DNA of 64,000 nucleotides from Novosphingobium sp. FSW06-99 (GTDB lineage Bacteria > Pseudomonadota > Alphaproteobacteria > Sphingomonadales > Sphingomonadaceae): the NCBI RefSeq assembly GCF_001519065.1, contig NZ_KQ954260.1, forward strand, positions 109,129 to 173,128, in the 5' to 3' direction. Positions within the stretch are counted from its first letter, which is position 1, and the number at the start of each line of letters is the position of its first letter. The position numbers and the translations under genes were made by a program. The notes below the pieces were generated by a model that saw only the letters and a list, made by a program, of their open reading frames with translations, had not been told where the DNA came from and did not search any database. Below, in pieces: positions 8,870 through 17,554 of the stretch.

Positions 8870-9766
8870 ATGGCTCATGCCGACCCGGAATTCTGGCCGC
8901 ATGGCGCGCGGCTTGCAGTCAGTTTTTCGTTGATGTTCGAGGCGGGCGGACAGCCGATCTCGGGTGCGGGCGGGGTCATCCCCGAACCGATCGGGGGCGG
9001 CTTGCCCGATCTGCCGACCAATGCGTTTTTCCAGTATGGCGTCGAAGAAGGCATTCCGCGCATTCTCGACCTGTTTGACAAGCACGGTGTCAAACTCAGC
9101 TCATTCATGATCGGCCAGGCGGTCGACAAGGCCCCGCACCTGGCCGCAGAAATTGTCCGGCGCGGGCACGAGGCGGCAGCGCACGGGCGCACCTGGGAAA
9201 ACAGCTATGCGCTCGACCGGGATGTCGAACGGCGGTTCATCTTTGACAGCGTCGAAAGCATCGTGCGTGCCACCGGTGAAGTGCCGCGCGGCTGGAATGC
9301 CTATTGGATGCGCAACAGCCAGCACACGCTCGATATTCTGCAGGAACTGGGGTTCACCTACCACATCGACGAACCCAGCCGCGACGAACCCTTCATCAAC
9401 CGGTTGCGGGGCGGCGATTTCGTGACGGTGCCGTACACCTTCCATCTCAACGATATCGTCTCCTTTCCGTTTCAGGACTGGAACCCGGCGGCCTATGAAC
9501 AGGCATTGAAGGACGAGTTCGACCAGCTTTATGAAGAAGGCGCCAGTCGGCGACGCATGATGGTGGTCAGCCTGCACGACCGGATTTCCGGCCATGCCGG
9601 CCGGGTCCGCGTGCTCGACCGATTTCTGACGTATGCCAAGTCAAAGCCCGGGGTGTGGTTCGCGCGCAAGGACGCGATCGCGCGATATGCGCTCGATACA
9701 AGCGAGGTTACCCCGTTGGTCGTGCGTACAAGCCCCATGCAGACAGGCCTTCCTGCTTCGGCCTAA
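8870..9766 (+). CDS. Polysaccharide deacetylase family protein (PuuE-like)
   Basis: 298 aa from ATG 8870, preceded by AGGAG 9 nt upstream. It has the NodB-fold of carbohydrate esterase family 4-like enzymes: an N-terminal LAVSFSLMFEAGG segment, a SSFMIGQAVDKAP segment, EAAAHGRTWENSYAL with the metal-type His, and VVSLHDRISGHAGRV near the C-terminus. The first catalytic motif is FEAGG instead of the usual FDDG, as in the PuuE/HP0310-type subgroup (family members include ureide and peptidoglycan-related hydrolases). It stands alone behind the paired TGATATAATAT element. The substrate is unassigned. Confidence 0.82.
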   Translation: MAHADPEFWPHGARLAVSFSLMFEAGGQPISGAGGVIPEPIGGGLPDLPTNAFFQYGVEEGIPRILDLFDKHGVKLSSFMIGQAVDKAPHLAAEIVRRGHEAAAHGRTWENSYALDRDVERRFIFDSVESIVRATGEVPRGWNAYWMRNSQHTLDILQELGFTYHIDEPSRDEPFINRLRGGDFVTVPYTFHLNDIVSFPFQDWNPAAYEQALKDEFDQLYEEGASRRRMMVVSLHDRISGHAGRVRVLDRFLTYAKSKPGVWFARKDAIARYALDTSEVTPLVVRTSPMQTGLPASA

Positions 9767-9902
9767 TACCAGGCTGCACTGACTTGCAGTCATACCTCCC
9801 GCCCCAAACTTGTGTGTGATTGCCCGCGCATGCGACGAAGCCATACATGGGAATTGCCCTTCCGGGTTCACATCGTCACCCGTCAACACCAAGGAACCAG
9901 CC

Positions 9903-10424
9903 ATGTCACATACCCCGCATCCCAACCAGGCCCGTTATCTGCGTACCCCCACCGATCTGGGCGAAGACGCCTCACGCGACATCAGCGCCGGGCTCGGCGC
10001 GTTGCTGGCCGATGTCTTTGCGCTCTATTTCAAGACCAAGAACTTTCACTGGCATATCAGCGGCCCGCATTTTCAGGACTATCACCTGCTGCTCGACGGC
10101 CAGGCCGCCCAGTTGCTGGCGATGACCGACCCGATCGCGGAACGCACGCGCAAGGTTGGCGGTACGACCATCCGTTCGGTTTCCGACGTCGCGCGGCGTC
10201 AGCGCCTGCTCGACAACAATGCCGACTATGTCGAACCGCAGGATATGCTGGCAGAGTTGCAGAGCGACACCGTGCAACTGGTGGCCGAAATGCGCCGGGT
10301 GCATGAATTGTGCGAAGAACACGGCGATGTCGCGACGACCAGCCTGCTTGAGGTGTGGATCGACGAAAGCGAACAGCGCGGCTGGTTCCTTTTTGAAATC
10401 ACCCGCGTGCGCGGATCGATCTGA
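9903..10424 (+). CDS. dps: Dps-family DNA-binding ferritin
   Basis: 173 aa from ATG 9903 with AAGGA upstream. It shows the Dps signature KTKNFHWHISGPHFQDYHLLLD, in which His and Asp form the inter-subunit ferroxidase centre, and a four-helix ferritin fold through SLLEVWIDESEQRGWFL. Dps dodecamers bind DNA and oxidise and store iron with H2O2, protecting the chromosome. A GC-rich hairpin follows at 10448-10472. It sits amid other iron and oxygen related genes. Confidence 0.93.
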   Translation: MSHTPHPNQARYLRTPTDLGEDASRDISAGLGALLADVFALYFKTKNFHWHISGPHFQDYHLLLDGQAAQLLAMTDPIAERTRKVGGTTIRSVSDVARRQRLLDNNADYVEPQDMLAELQSDTVQLVAEMRRVHELCEEHGDVATTSLLEVWIDESEQRGWFLFEITRVRGSI

Positions 10425-10447
10425 CCCGCCGGTCGGTCATTGTGCGG

Positions 10448-10472
10448 GGCGCGCGCCGGTCAGGCGCGCGCC
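10448..10472 (+). terminator. Hairpin after dps
   Basis: GGCGCGCGCC-ggtca-GGCGCGCGCC forms a 10-bp perfect stem, 24 bp after the dps stop. A T-rich run (GGTTTTTTGTG) follows about 12 bp later rather than directly, so intrinsic termination is likely but not canonical. Confidence 0.55.
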
Positions 10473-10502
10473 ACACGATCTGCGGTTTTTTGTGTGGAAC
10501 AC

Positions 10503-10514
10503 ATACCTTGATAT
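10503..10514 (+). promoter_or_regulatory. ATAC(G/C)TTGATAT motif, copy 3 (response regulator)
   Basis: ATACCTTGATAT differs from copies 1 and 2 at one base and lies 70 bp before the response regulator start. A GGAAC at 10496-10500 followed 16 nt later by CGTG partly resembles an EcfG general stress promoter, so two readings of this site are possible. Confidence 0.4.
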
Positions 10515-10584
10515 ACCGTGTCCCCACCCACATTCTGGCGCATGGGCCAGATGGCGGCACGCGGCCGCAAACGGAGTAAGCCCT

Positions 10585-10998
10585 GTGGTGGCCAACAGCA
10601 TCATCGGTGTGGTCGATGACGATGACGAAGTGCTGGCCAGTCTGGGCAGTTTCTTCCGCTCGGCCGGGTTGACGATCGTGCCGTTCCGAACTGCCGAAGC
10701 GCTGCTGGGCTGGCCCGATCTCGATCTGATGGATTTCCTGATCACCGATCTGCACATGCCGGGCATGGACGGGCTGTCGCTGAAATCCGCGTTGCTGGAA
10801 CGCGGGTGCCAGGTGCCGGTCCTGCTGATGACCGCCTTTCCAACCGAGGCCGCGCGCGCGCGCGCCGGCGAACTGGGGATGGCAGACTTTGTAGTCAAAC
10901 CGCCCAACCCCGACATGCTGTTGGATACGGTCGAGCGGTTGCTGTCACAGCGCAGCGCGGCCCATCATCCCGGCAGAACCTCGTGGAAGCGGCTGTAA
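10585..10998 (+). CDS. Single-domain response regulator (FixJ-type receiver)
   Basis: 137 aa from GTG 10585, preceded by GGAG 8 nt upstream; the frame is open further 5' but without start evidence. It is one CheY-like receiver: acidic pocket VDDDDEV, phospho-acceptor Asp in LITDLHMPGMDG, Thr in LLMTAFP and Lys in VVKPPNP. No output domain follows, so it would act by protein contact or as a phosphate shuttle. The receiver resembles those of FixJ/NodW regulators. No histidine kinase is adjacent. Its last 34 bp overlap the convergent Kir channel gene. Confidence 0.85.
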   Translation: MVANSIIGVVDDDDEVLASLGSFFRSAGLTIVPFRTAEALLGWPDLDLMDFLITDLHMPGMDGLSLKSALLERGCQVPVLLMTAFPTEAARARAGELGMADFVVKPPNPDMLLDTVERLLSQRSAAHHPGRTSWKRL

Positions 10999-11966
10999 TC
11001 GATCGTGCGCAAGCCATCGGGCGCATTGCTGATGATGTCGGCAAAGCGGTATCCCCAATTGATGTCGGCGGCGCAATAGGCCCAACGGCCATGGATGGTC
11101 TGGCCCGAGATTTCATCGACGCCTGACAGGAACGCGATGATTTCGTCGTTGCGCGGCGCTTCGGGATCGGCCAGCCAGTGGCGCAGCGGACTGTTGTCAT
11201 CGATCGGATGCATGATCGTCCAGGTCAGCGCGAACATCGGACTTTTTTCGCGCGTCAGCGGCAGATCGACAAACCGGCGCATCCACACACCGCCAACTTC
11301 CCCATCGACCATCAGTGACATCCGCGCCTCGGCCGAATAGATCATGTTGTGGCGCTGATTTGCCGCGCGCAACATCAGGGTCGGCACGCCGTCCACCATG
11401 CGGACAATCATGCGGCGACTGAACAGGATGCGGGCGGTCGGTCGCGAAAACCGTGCAAAGGCGATCCCGGTGGTCAGCGCGAAAAAGACGATGCCAAGCG
11501 TGATCTCGGCGATCACCACGATATTTGCCCACAGCGACACCGGATAAGTGTTGCCATAGCCGATGGTCGCAACGGTGTGCACGCTGAAGAAGAAATCGCG
11601 CCAGAACAGATTGGCGTCGGCGGCCTGGCCGCTGTTGGCCAGGCCTGTGGGGTCCAGTTTGTACAGTCCGGCAAAGACCAGGTTGAAGGTCAGAAACACA
11701 CCGACAAACAGCCCGCCCAGCCGCAGCCACGTCATCCGCATCAGGCGATAGTAGATGTCGATCGCCAGCCGCCGGTCCATCCCGACACCGCGCACTTTCG
11801 GATCGCCTTCATGCACCGCCTGTCGGATCAGCGACGGGCCGATCATGTCTTCGCCGATCGCCGGGGCAAGCGATTCATCGGGTGTTGCGGCAGCGGACGG
11901 CGGGGGCATGGCAGACATGCGTACCGGTCTGCCCGATCGCTTTTGGGTGCGCAAGCGGATCGGCAC
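10965..11966 (-). CDS. Inward-rectifier K+ channel (KirBac family)
   Basis: Up to 333 aa. Two membrane helices (LRLGGLFVGVFLTFNLVFAGLY and IVVIAEITLGIVFFALTTGIAFA) flank a pore helix and the K+ filter TIGYG. A cytoplasmic C-terminal immunoglobulin-like domain begins at FSRPTARILFSRRMIVR, as in KirBac channels. The start is uncertain: GTG at 11966 gives the full frame and ATG at 11918 gives 317 aa; neither has a strong ribosome site. It is convergent with the response regulator, overlapping it by 34 bp, and divergent from the HPP gene. Confidence 0.88.
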   Translation of the reverse strand: MPIRLRTQKRSGRPVRMSAMPPPSAAATPDESLAPAIGEDMIGPSLIRQAVHEGDPKVRGVGMDRRLAIDIYYRLMRMTWLRLGGLFVGVFLTFNLVFAGLYKLDPTGLANSGQAADANLFWRDFFFSVHTVATIGYGNTYPVSLWANIVVIAEITLGIVFFALTTGIAFARFSRPTARILFSRRMIVRMVDGVPTLMLRAANQRHNMIYSAEARMSLMVDGEVGGVWMRRFVDLPLTREKSPMFALTWTIMHPIDDNSPLRHWLADPEAPRNDEIIAFLSGVDEISGQTIHGRWAYCAADINWGYRFADIISNAPDGLRTIDYSRFHEVLPG

Positions 11967-12169
11967 CGGCCCGACGCGATCAACAAAAGATGCATCTATA
12001 ATGAATCAAATTGTGCAAAACTCGATCGGATCGGCGGCGCAACGCTCGCGCAGGCGCGGGGTTTGTCCTATTCGCGCGCCATGCACCTGACCCGCCACAC
12101 CGATTGCGCGCAGCGACCGACGCCCACGATCGATCAGGCCATAGGGGCCTTTGGCGCGGGTGCGTCGGC

Positions 12170-13267
12170 ATGACCCGCGTTGCGCAATCCATCGCCAGGC
12201 TGGGGCATTGGCTTGGTGTTCAGCCGCGCACGAGCGGCGGTCGCATGGTTCCGGCGTTTCTGGGCGGTGCCTTCGGGATATTTGCCACCGGTGGTCTGAT
12301 GCATCTGTGGCTGGGCAACGCGACCGGTCTGCCGCTGCTGATCGCGCCGATCGGCGCATCGGCCGTGCTGTTGTTCGCCGTGCCTGCCAGTCCGCTGGCA
12401 CAACCGTGGGCGATAGTCGGCGGCAACACGATTTCGGCACTGTCGGGCATTTTCTGGATGAAGATGCTGGGCGATCCGGCCTATGCCGCCGGTCTGGGTG
12501 TGGCGACGGCCATCGCGATGATGAGCCTGGCGCGTTGCCTGCATCCCCCGGGCGGGGCCTGTGCGCTGACGTGCGCGATCGGCGGACCGGCGGTGGTTTC
12601 GGCGGGCTGGTCGTTTGCGCTGCTGCCGGTTGCGGTGGACAGCGCGCTGCTGGTGGCCCTGGGCATCGCCTATAACGCGGCGATGCGGGGCAATTATCCG
12701 CATCGCGCATCCCGCCATGGTGCGTCCGATCCGGCCAGGGCCGGCTATACCATCGCCGACATCGAATCCGTGCTGTCCCAATATGATGAACTGCTCGATG
12801 TCGACAGCGAAGATCTCGACACGCTGTTCAGGCAAGTTGAAACGCGCGCCTATCGCCGCTTGCATGGGATCATCCGCTGCGAACAGATCATGCGCAGCGA
12901 CATTCCCCATGTTGCGCCTGACGATAGCCTCGATCACGCCCGACAGATGTTCGCGGCACAACGCGTGCGTGCGCTGCCGGTAACCGCGCGCGACGGTCAT
13001 CTCGAAGGGCTGCTGCGGATGGATGCGGTGATATCGGTCGGGGATGGCCCGGTCGCGCGGGCGATGGATAGATCGCCCTGTATTGCGCCACCGGCCACGC
13101 CGATTGATGAACTGCTGCCGATCCTGTCCGGCGGGCTCTATCAAGAGGCGCTGGTGGTCGACCCAACGGGCAAGCTGCTCGGCCTGATTACCCAGACCGA
13201 CCTGCTGGCCGCGTTGTGGCGTGGCCATATTGCCGAACAGATCGCGGCAAATGGCAACGCCAACTGA
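12170..13267 (+). CDS. HPP-family membrane protein with C-terminal CBS pair
   Basis: 365 aa from ATG 12170 (MTRVAQSIARLGHW). The N-terminal half has about four membrane helices and the family motif HPPGGA (in RCLHPPGGACAL). The C-terminal half is a tandem CBS domain pair: the first around IMRSDIPHVAPDDSLDHARQMF, the second around AMDRSPCIAPPATPIDELLPIL. CBS pairs bind adenine nucleotides and usually gate transport. Some HPP proteins are implicated in nitrite transport in plastids; the bacterial substrate is unknown. The start is chosen by loss of protein-like sequence upstream; no strong ribosome site is seen. Confidence 0.83.
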   Translation: MTRVAQSIARLGHWLGVQPRTSGGRMVPAFLGGAFGIFATGGLMHLWLGNATGLPLLIAPIGASAVLLFAVPASPLAQPWAIVGGNTISALSGIFWMKMLGDPAYAAGLGVATAIAMMSLARCLHPPGGACALTCAIGGPAVVSAGWSFALLPVAVDSALLVALGIAYNAAMRGNYPHRASRHGASDPARAGYTIADIESVLSQYDELLDVDSEDLDTLFRQVETRAYRRLHGIIRCEQIMRSDIPHVAPDDSLDHARQMFAAQRVRALPVTARDGHLEGLLRMDAVISVGDGPVARAMDRSPCIAPPATPIDELLPILSGGLYQEALVVDPTGKLLGLITQTDLLAALWRGHIAEQIAANGNAN

Positions 13268-13287
13268 TTCCATCAGGGTAACACGCG

Positions 13288-14325
13288 TCAGCCGCGCGCC
13301 GGTTGCGCGGGGCCGCTGCCCGCACCGCTGTCATCAATCGCCCGCGCAATCTCGGCCATATCCTCGCTGGTCAGGCGGAGCGTCGCGGCATCGAGCCAGC
13401 CATCCACTTGCGACGCCGTTCGCGCCCCGACGATTGCGCCGGTCACCCCAGGCCAGGCCAGGGTCCATGCAACCGCCGCAGCGGCCACCGTCGTGCCGTG
13501 CCGTTCGGCAACCGGTTGGAATGCCGCCGCAAGCCTGAGGTTGCGGTCGAGCGCCGGGCCCTGATAGTTTGCATTGCGCGAACGCCAGTCATCCTTGGGC
13601 AGCGCCGCCGCACGCTCTGCGGTAAAGCGACCGGACAGCAGACCTGCCTGCATCGGGCTGTAAACGATCACCCCTGTTTCATGCTCGGCACACCAGGGCA
13701 GCAGTTCGGCGGCTGCATCACGCCGGATGGCCGAGAACGGCGGCTGGAACGTATCGACATGGCCAATCCGTTCGGCCGCATCGAGTTGGGCACGGTTGTG
13801 ATTGGACAATCCCACCGCGCGCACTTTTCCCTCTTGTTTCAAATCGAGCAGGGCCTGCCAATATTCCTCGATCGGGGCGCCGTCTTCGGCCGGCCAATGC
13901 ATCTGATAGAGGTCGATCCGCTCGATCTGCAGCCGTTTGAGCGATGCTTCCACTTCGCGACGGATGCTGTCGCGCGCGCCCACTTGTCTGGGCGAGGCAA
14001 GGCGATCGGCCTCGTTCCAGATCAGCCCGCATTTGGTGAACACATAGGGCCGGTCGTCGAGCGGGACCGACCGCAGCGCTTGCGCCACGATCTCTTCGGA
14101 ATGACCCAGCCCGTAGATTGCGGCGGTATCGATCCAGTTGATCCCGCGATCGATGGCATGGCGGATCGCGGCGACCGATTGCCGGTCATCCTGTTCACCC
14201 CAGCCCACCGCCCAATCGGCGCCGCCAATGGCCCAGGCGCCAAATCCCACTGCGGTGATCGCCATGTCGGTGCGTCCGAACGGCCGCACGGGCAGGGTTG
14301 CAATGGCGTTTGCGGATGTACGCAT
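13288..14325 (-). CDS. Aldo/keto reductase
   Basis: 345 aa with AGGAG upstream of ATG 14325. It is an NADPH-dependent (beta/alpha)8 barrel with the catalytic tetrad visible as Asp and Tyr in IDTAAIYG, Lys in VFTKCG and His in LYQMHWPA. The family reduces aldehydes and ketones. It is separated by 64 bp from the molybdenum hydroxylase operon on the same strand, so both may deal with aldehydes. The substrate is not inferable. Confidence 0.9.
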   Translation of the reverse strand: MRTSANAIATLPVRPFGRTDMAITAVGFGAWAIGGADWAVGWGEQDDRQSVAAIRHAIDRGINWIDTAAIYGLGHSEEIVAQALRSVPLDDRPYVFTKCGLIWNEADRLASPRQVGARDSIRREVEASLKRLQIERIDLYQMHWPAEDGAPIEEYWQALLDLKQEGKVRAVGLSNHNRAQLDAAERIGHVDTFQPPFSAIRRDAAAELLPWCAEHETGVIVYSPMQAGLLSGRFTAERAAALPKDDWRSRNANYQGPALDRNLRLAAAFQPVAERHGTTVAAAAVAWTLAWPGVTGAIVGARTASQVDGWLDAATLRLTSEDMAEIARAIDDSGAGSGPAQPARG

Positions 14326-14389
14326 GAAGGATCTCCTGAAAGAAATGTTGAAACGGGATGGATGGCAGGAACCGGCCGCCGCGCGCGGA

Positions 14390-16606
14390 TCAGGTCATGC
14401 CCGCCAGCAGCTTGTCCATTGTCACGGGATAGTCGCGCACGCGCACACCAGTGGCGTTGTAGACCGCATTGGTGATGGCCGCGCCCACGCCGCAGATACC
14501 AAGTTCGCCGACGCCTCTCGCCTTCATGGGCGAAGACTTGGTGTCCTCGCCATCCACGAACACGACATCGAGATCGGGCACGTCGGCATGAACCGGAACC
14601 TGGTATTCGGCGAGATCATGGTTCACGAAATATCCGAACCGCGGGTCGACGACCAATTCCTCCATCAGCGCGGCGCCAATACCCATGGTCATGCCGCCCA
14701 GGCATTGGCTGCGGGCGGTGACCGGATTGAGCACCCGCCCGATCGAGCAGACGCTCAGCAACCGCCTGACCCGCACTTCTGCCGTGTGGACGTCCACGCC
14801 GACTTCGCAGAAATGCGCGCCAAAGCTGGCTTGCGCATATCTGCGTGTCAGATCGCCATACGTCATGGTGTCTTCGGCGGTCACCGGGCCCGACGCGACG
14901 AGTTGCGCCAGCGCAACACTGCGCCCGCCAGAAACGATCAGCCCCTTGTCGAAGCTGACGTCGGAGCCATCGAAACCTGCCCGGCGCGCAAGCGTGTCGC
15001 GCAGCGCCACGCAAGCGGCGTATGTGCCCGCGGTAGAGCTGTTGCCACCCCATGATCCTCCAGACCCCGAAGCCTTGGGATAGGCGCTGTCACCCAGCCG
15101 CACTTCGACGGCCGCCATCGGCAGGCCGAGCATTTCGGCGGCGGTCTGAGCCATGATCGTATAACTGCCGGTGCCGATATCGGTCATCGCACTTTCGACC
15201 AGCACCGTGCCACCGGGCCGCAGGGTCACGCGTGCACCCGATGGCTGGACCGGATTGCTGCGGATGGCACAGGCCATACCCATGCCGACCAGCCATTGGC
15301 CATCGCGCACCTGGCCCGGCGTGGCAATACGGTGCGACCAGCCGAAACGATCGGCCCCGGTGCGCAGGCATTCGACCAGCTTGCGCTCTGAAAACGGGCG
15401 GCTCGGGCCCTGTTCCGGATCGTATTGAACATCGTTGACGATGCGCAGCTCGACTGGGTCCATGCCCAGTTTCTCGGCCAATTCGTCCATCGCGTTTTCA
15501 AGCGCAAGCAGGCCAGCCGCCTCGCCCGGTGCGCGCATCGATCCGCCCCTGGGCAGATCGAGTTCGGCAATGCGCGTATGAATCCGGCGATTGGCGCCGC
15601 CATACAGCAAGCGGGTCTGGTTTGAGGCAAGTTCGCCCCGCTCGCCGGGCTGATCGCCGGTGAATGTCTCGTGACCAACGGCAATCAGCCTGCCGTCATG
15701 CCCGGCCGCCAGACGCAGCCGCTGAATGGTGGGGGGGCGGTGGGTCGTGTGGTTGAATATCTGTGCACGGGTCAGGGTGATCTTGACCGGCCGGCCAAGC
15801 TGTCTGGACGCGACCGAGGCCAGGATTGCATCGGAATAGAGCGCAAGCTTGGACCCGAAGCCGCCGCCGACATAGGCCGCAACGACGCGGACCTGCGCTT
15901 CCGGTATGCCGATTGTGCCCGCGATACCGGATCTGGCCCAGTGCATGACCTGATGCGCCAGATAGACGGTCAGCCGATCGCCGTCCCAGAAGGCCAGCGA
16001 GGCATGCGGCTCCATCATCGCCTGGCTCTGGTTGGGGGTGGTGAATGTCGCATCGATCCTGACCGGCGCCGACGCATAGGCGGTGTCGAAATCGCCCATG
16101 TCGATATCGGCAACGCGTGGGTGCGGTTTGCCCTCGACCTGCATCGCCGGCAGTGAGAAACGACCGCTCTGCGCCTTGTAGCCAATGCGCAGGCTTCGCG
16201 CGGCCGCCCGCGCCTGTTCGAACGTTTCGGCCACGACCAGTGCCACCGCCTGATCATGCTGGGTGATCCGGGGCCCCTGGAGTTGCGGCGTCGCATGATC
16301 GAGCCTGGGGTCGTTCGGCGCCGCCGCATTCTGGCCGAACATTTTCGGCGCGTTGAGGTGGGTCATCACCAGCAGGACGCCCGGTGCACGTTCGGCGTCG
16401 ACCGCATCGATCGAATCGATGCTGCCGCGCCCGATCCCGGCAGTAACCACCACGCCATAGGCGGCGCGCGGCGCCACATCGTGATATTCGTAGGCATAGC
16501 GGGCCAGTCCGGACACTTTCAACGGGCCGTCGATACGATCGTGCGCCTTGCCCAGCACGGTCTGCCGGTCGGTCGAGTTGGGGCCGGCGGGGGTCAGGAA
16601 TTCCAT
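14390..16606 (-). CDS. paoC: Molybdopterin-binding subunit of a PaoABC-type aldehyde oxidoreductase
   Basis: 738 aa, the length of the E. coli PaoC/YagR class. It has an N-terminal a/b hammerhead (GPLKVSGLARYAYEYHD), molybdopterin-binding segments (AYVGGGFGSKLALYSDA; GGSWGGNSSTAGTYAA) and the C-terminal GVGELGICGVGAAI containing the catalytic Glu of the xanthine oxidase family. With the two upstream genes it makes a three-subunit periplasmic aldehyde oxidase that oxidises mainly aromatic aldehydes to acids in its E. coli homologue. It starts 12 bp after the FAD subunit gene. No paoD-type maturation chaperone is seen nearby. Confidence 0.9.
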   Translation of the reverse strand: MEFLTPAGPNSTDRQTVLGKAHDRIDGPLKVSGLARYAYEYHDVAPRAAYGVVVTAGIGRGSIDSIDAVDAERAPGVLLVMTHLNAPKMFGQNAAAPNDPRLDHATPQLQGPRITQHDQAVALVVAETFEQARAAARSLRIGYKAQSGRFSLPAMQVEGKPHPRVADIDMGDFDTAYASAPVRIDATFTTPNQSQAMMEPHASLAFWDGDRLTVYLAHQVMHWARSGIAGTIGIPEAQVRVVAAYVGGGFGSKLALYSDAILASVASRQLGRPVKITLTRAQIFNHTTHRPPTIQRLRLAAGHDGRLIAVGHETFTGDQPGERGELASNQTRLLYGGANRRIHTRIAELDLPRGGSMRAPGEAAGLLALENAMDELAEKLGMDPVELRIVNDVQYDPEQGPSRPFSERKLVECLRTGADRFGWSHRIATPGQVRDGQWLVGMGMACAIRSNPVQPSGARVTLRPGGTVLVESAMTDIGTGSYTIMAQTAAEMLGLPMAAVEVRLGDSAYPKASGSGGSWGGNSSTAGTYAACVALRDTLARRAGFDGSDVSFDKGLIVSGGRSVALAQLVASGPVTAEDTMTYGDLTRRYAQASFGAHFCEVGVDVHTAEVRVRRLLSVCSIGRVLNPVTARSQCLGGMTMGIGAALMEELVVDPRFGYFVNHDLAEYQVPVHADVPDLDVVFVDGEDTKSSPMKARGVGELGICGVGAAITNAVYNATGVRVRDYPVTMDKLLAGMT

Positions 16607-16618
16607 CGCGCGTATCCT

Positions 16619-17554
16619 TCAGGCTTGGTCAAGCACGGCGGCGAGCGTGCGGCGGGTCAGCGCAAGCTTGAAGCGGTTCTGCGTGGTCGGCCGTGCGCCG
16701 ACCAGCACGCGTTCGGCGATCGCCTCGGCACCCGATAACCGCTCGGCCTGTTCCACGCGCCAGGGCCGGGTGCCGATCCCGCCGAACGCAAAGCGCTGGA
16801 TGCCGTTGCCGCGGATCATCGCCACCGAGACGACGGCAAAAGCATACGAGGCCCTGTCGCGGACCTTGCGGTAGACATGGGTGCCGCCGATCGGCCGGGG
16901 CAGGGTGACCGCCGTGATCAGTTCCCCGTGGCCAAGGACATTTTCGATATGCGGCGTTGCACCGGGCAGCGTGTGGAATTCGGCAATCGGGATCGATCGC
17001 GTCGCACCATCGGCTGCGACGGTTTCCACCGTCGCGTCGAGCACACGCATCGCTACCGCCATGTCCGATGGATGCTGGCTGATGCACATATCGGATACGC
17101 CCAGCACGGCAAGATTGCGGCTGAAGCCGCCAAGCGCCGCACAGCCGGTGCCGGGATCGCGTTTGTTGCAAGGCTTGGTGGTGTCGTAGAAATAGGGGCA
17201 GCGTGACCGCTGGAGCAGATTGCCCGCAGTTGTCGCCTTGTTGCGAAGTTGGCCCGATGCCCCGGCCAGCAACGCGCGGGTCAGCACCGGCCAACCGGCG
17301 ATGACGCGGCTGTCGGCAGCAAGATCGGTGTTGCGGACAAGCGCACCGATGCGCAATCCGCCATCGGCAAGGGGTTCGATACGATCGAGCCCGAGCCGAT
17401 TGATGTCGATCAGATGTGTCGGTTTCTCCACATCGACTTTCATCAGATCGAGCAGGTTCGTCCCACCTGCAACAAACTTTGCACCGGGGTGCGCGGCGAC
17501 GGCGGCTGCGGCCTCGTGCGGGGTCGCGGCGCGCGTATAAGTAAAGGCTCTCAT
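16619..17554 (-). CDS. paoB: FAD-binding subunit of a PaoABC-type aldehyde oxidoreductase
   Basis: 311 aa with the FAD-binding PCMH fold: AHPGAKFVAGGTNLLDLMK near the N-terminus is the pyrophosphate motif. The insert RCPYFYDTTKPCNKRDPGTGC holds the extra cysteines that bind a 4Fe-4S cluster in E. coli PaoB and set it apart from ordinary xanthine dehydrogenase FAD subunits. Its start overlaps the stop of the 2Fe-2S subunit by 4 bp (17551-17554). It relays electrons between molybdenum and the acceptor. Confidence 0.9.
   Translation of the reverse strand: MRAFTYTRAATPHEAAAAVAAHPGAKFVAGGTNLLDLMKVDVEKPTHLIDINRLGLDRIEPLADGGLRIGALVRNTDLAADSRVIAGWPVLTRALLAGASGQLRNKATTAGNLLQRSRCPYFYDTTKPCNKRDPGTGCAALGGFSRNLAVLGVSDMCISQHPSDMAVAMRVLDATVETVAADGATRSIPIAEFHTLPGATPHIENVLGHGELITAVTLPRPIGGTHVYRKVRDRASYAFAVVSVAMIRGNGIQRFAFGGIGTRPWRVEQAERLSGAEAIAERVLVGARPTTQNRFKLALTRRTLAAVLDQA

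Noticed and set aside
10496..10520. EcfG general-stress promoter before the response regulator
   Set aside because: GGAAC-N16-CGTG matches the -35 but not the CGTT -10, and the overlapping ATACCTTGATAT gives an equally good explanation.
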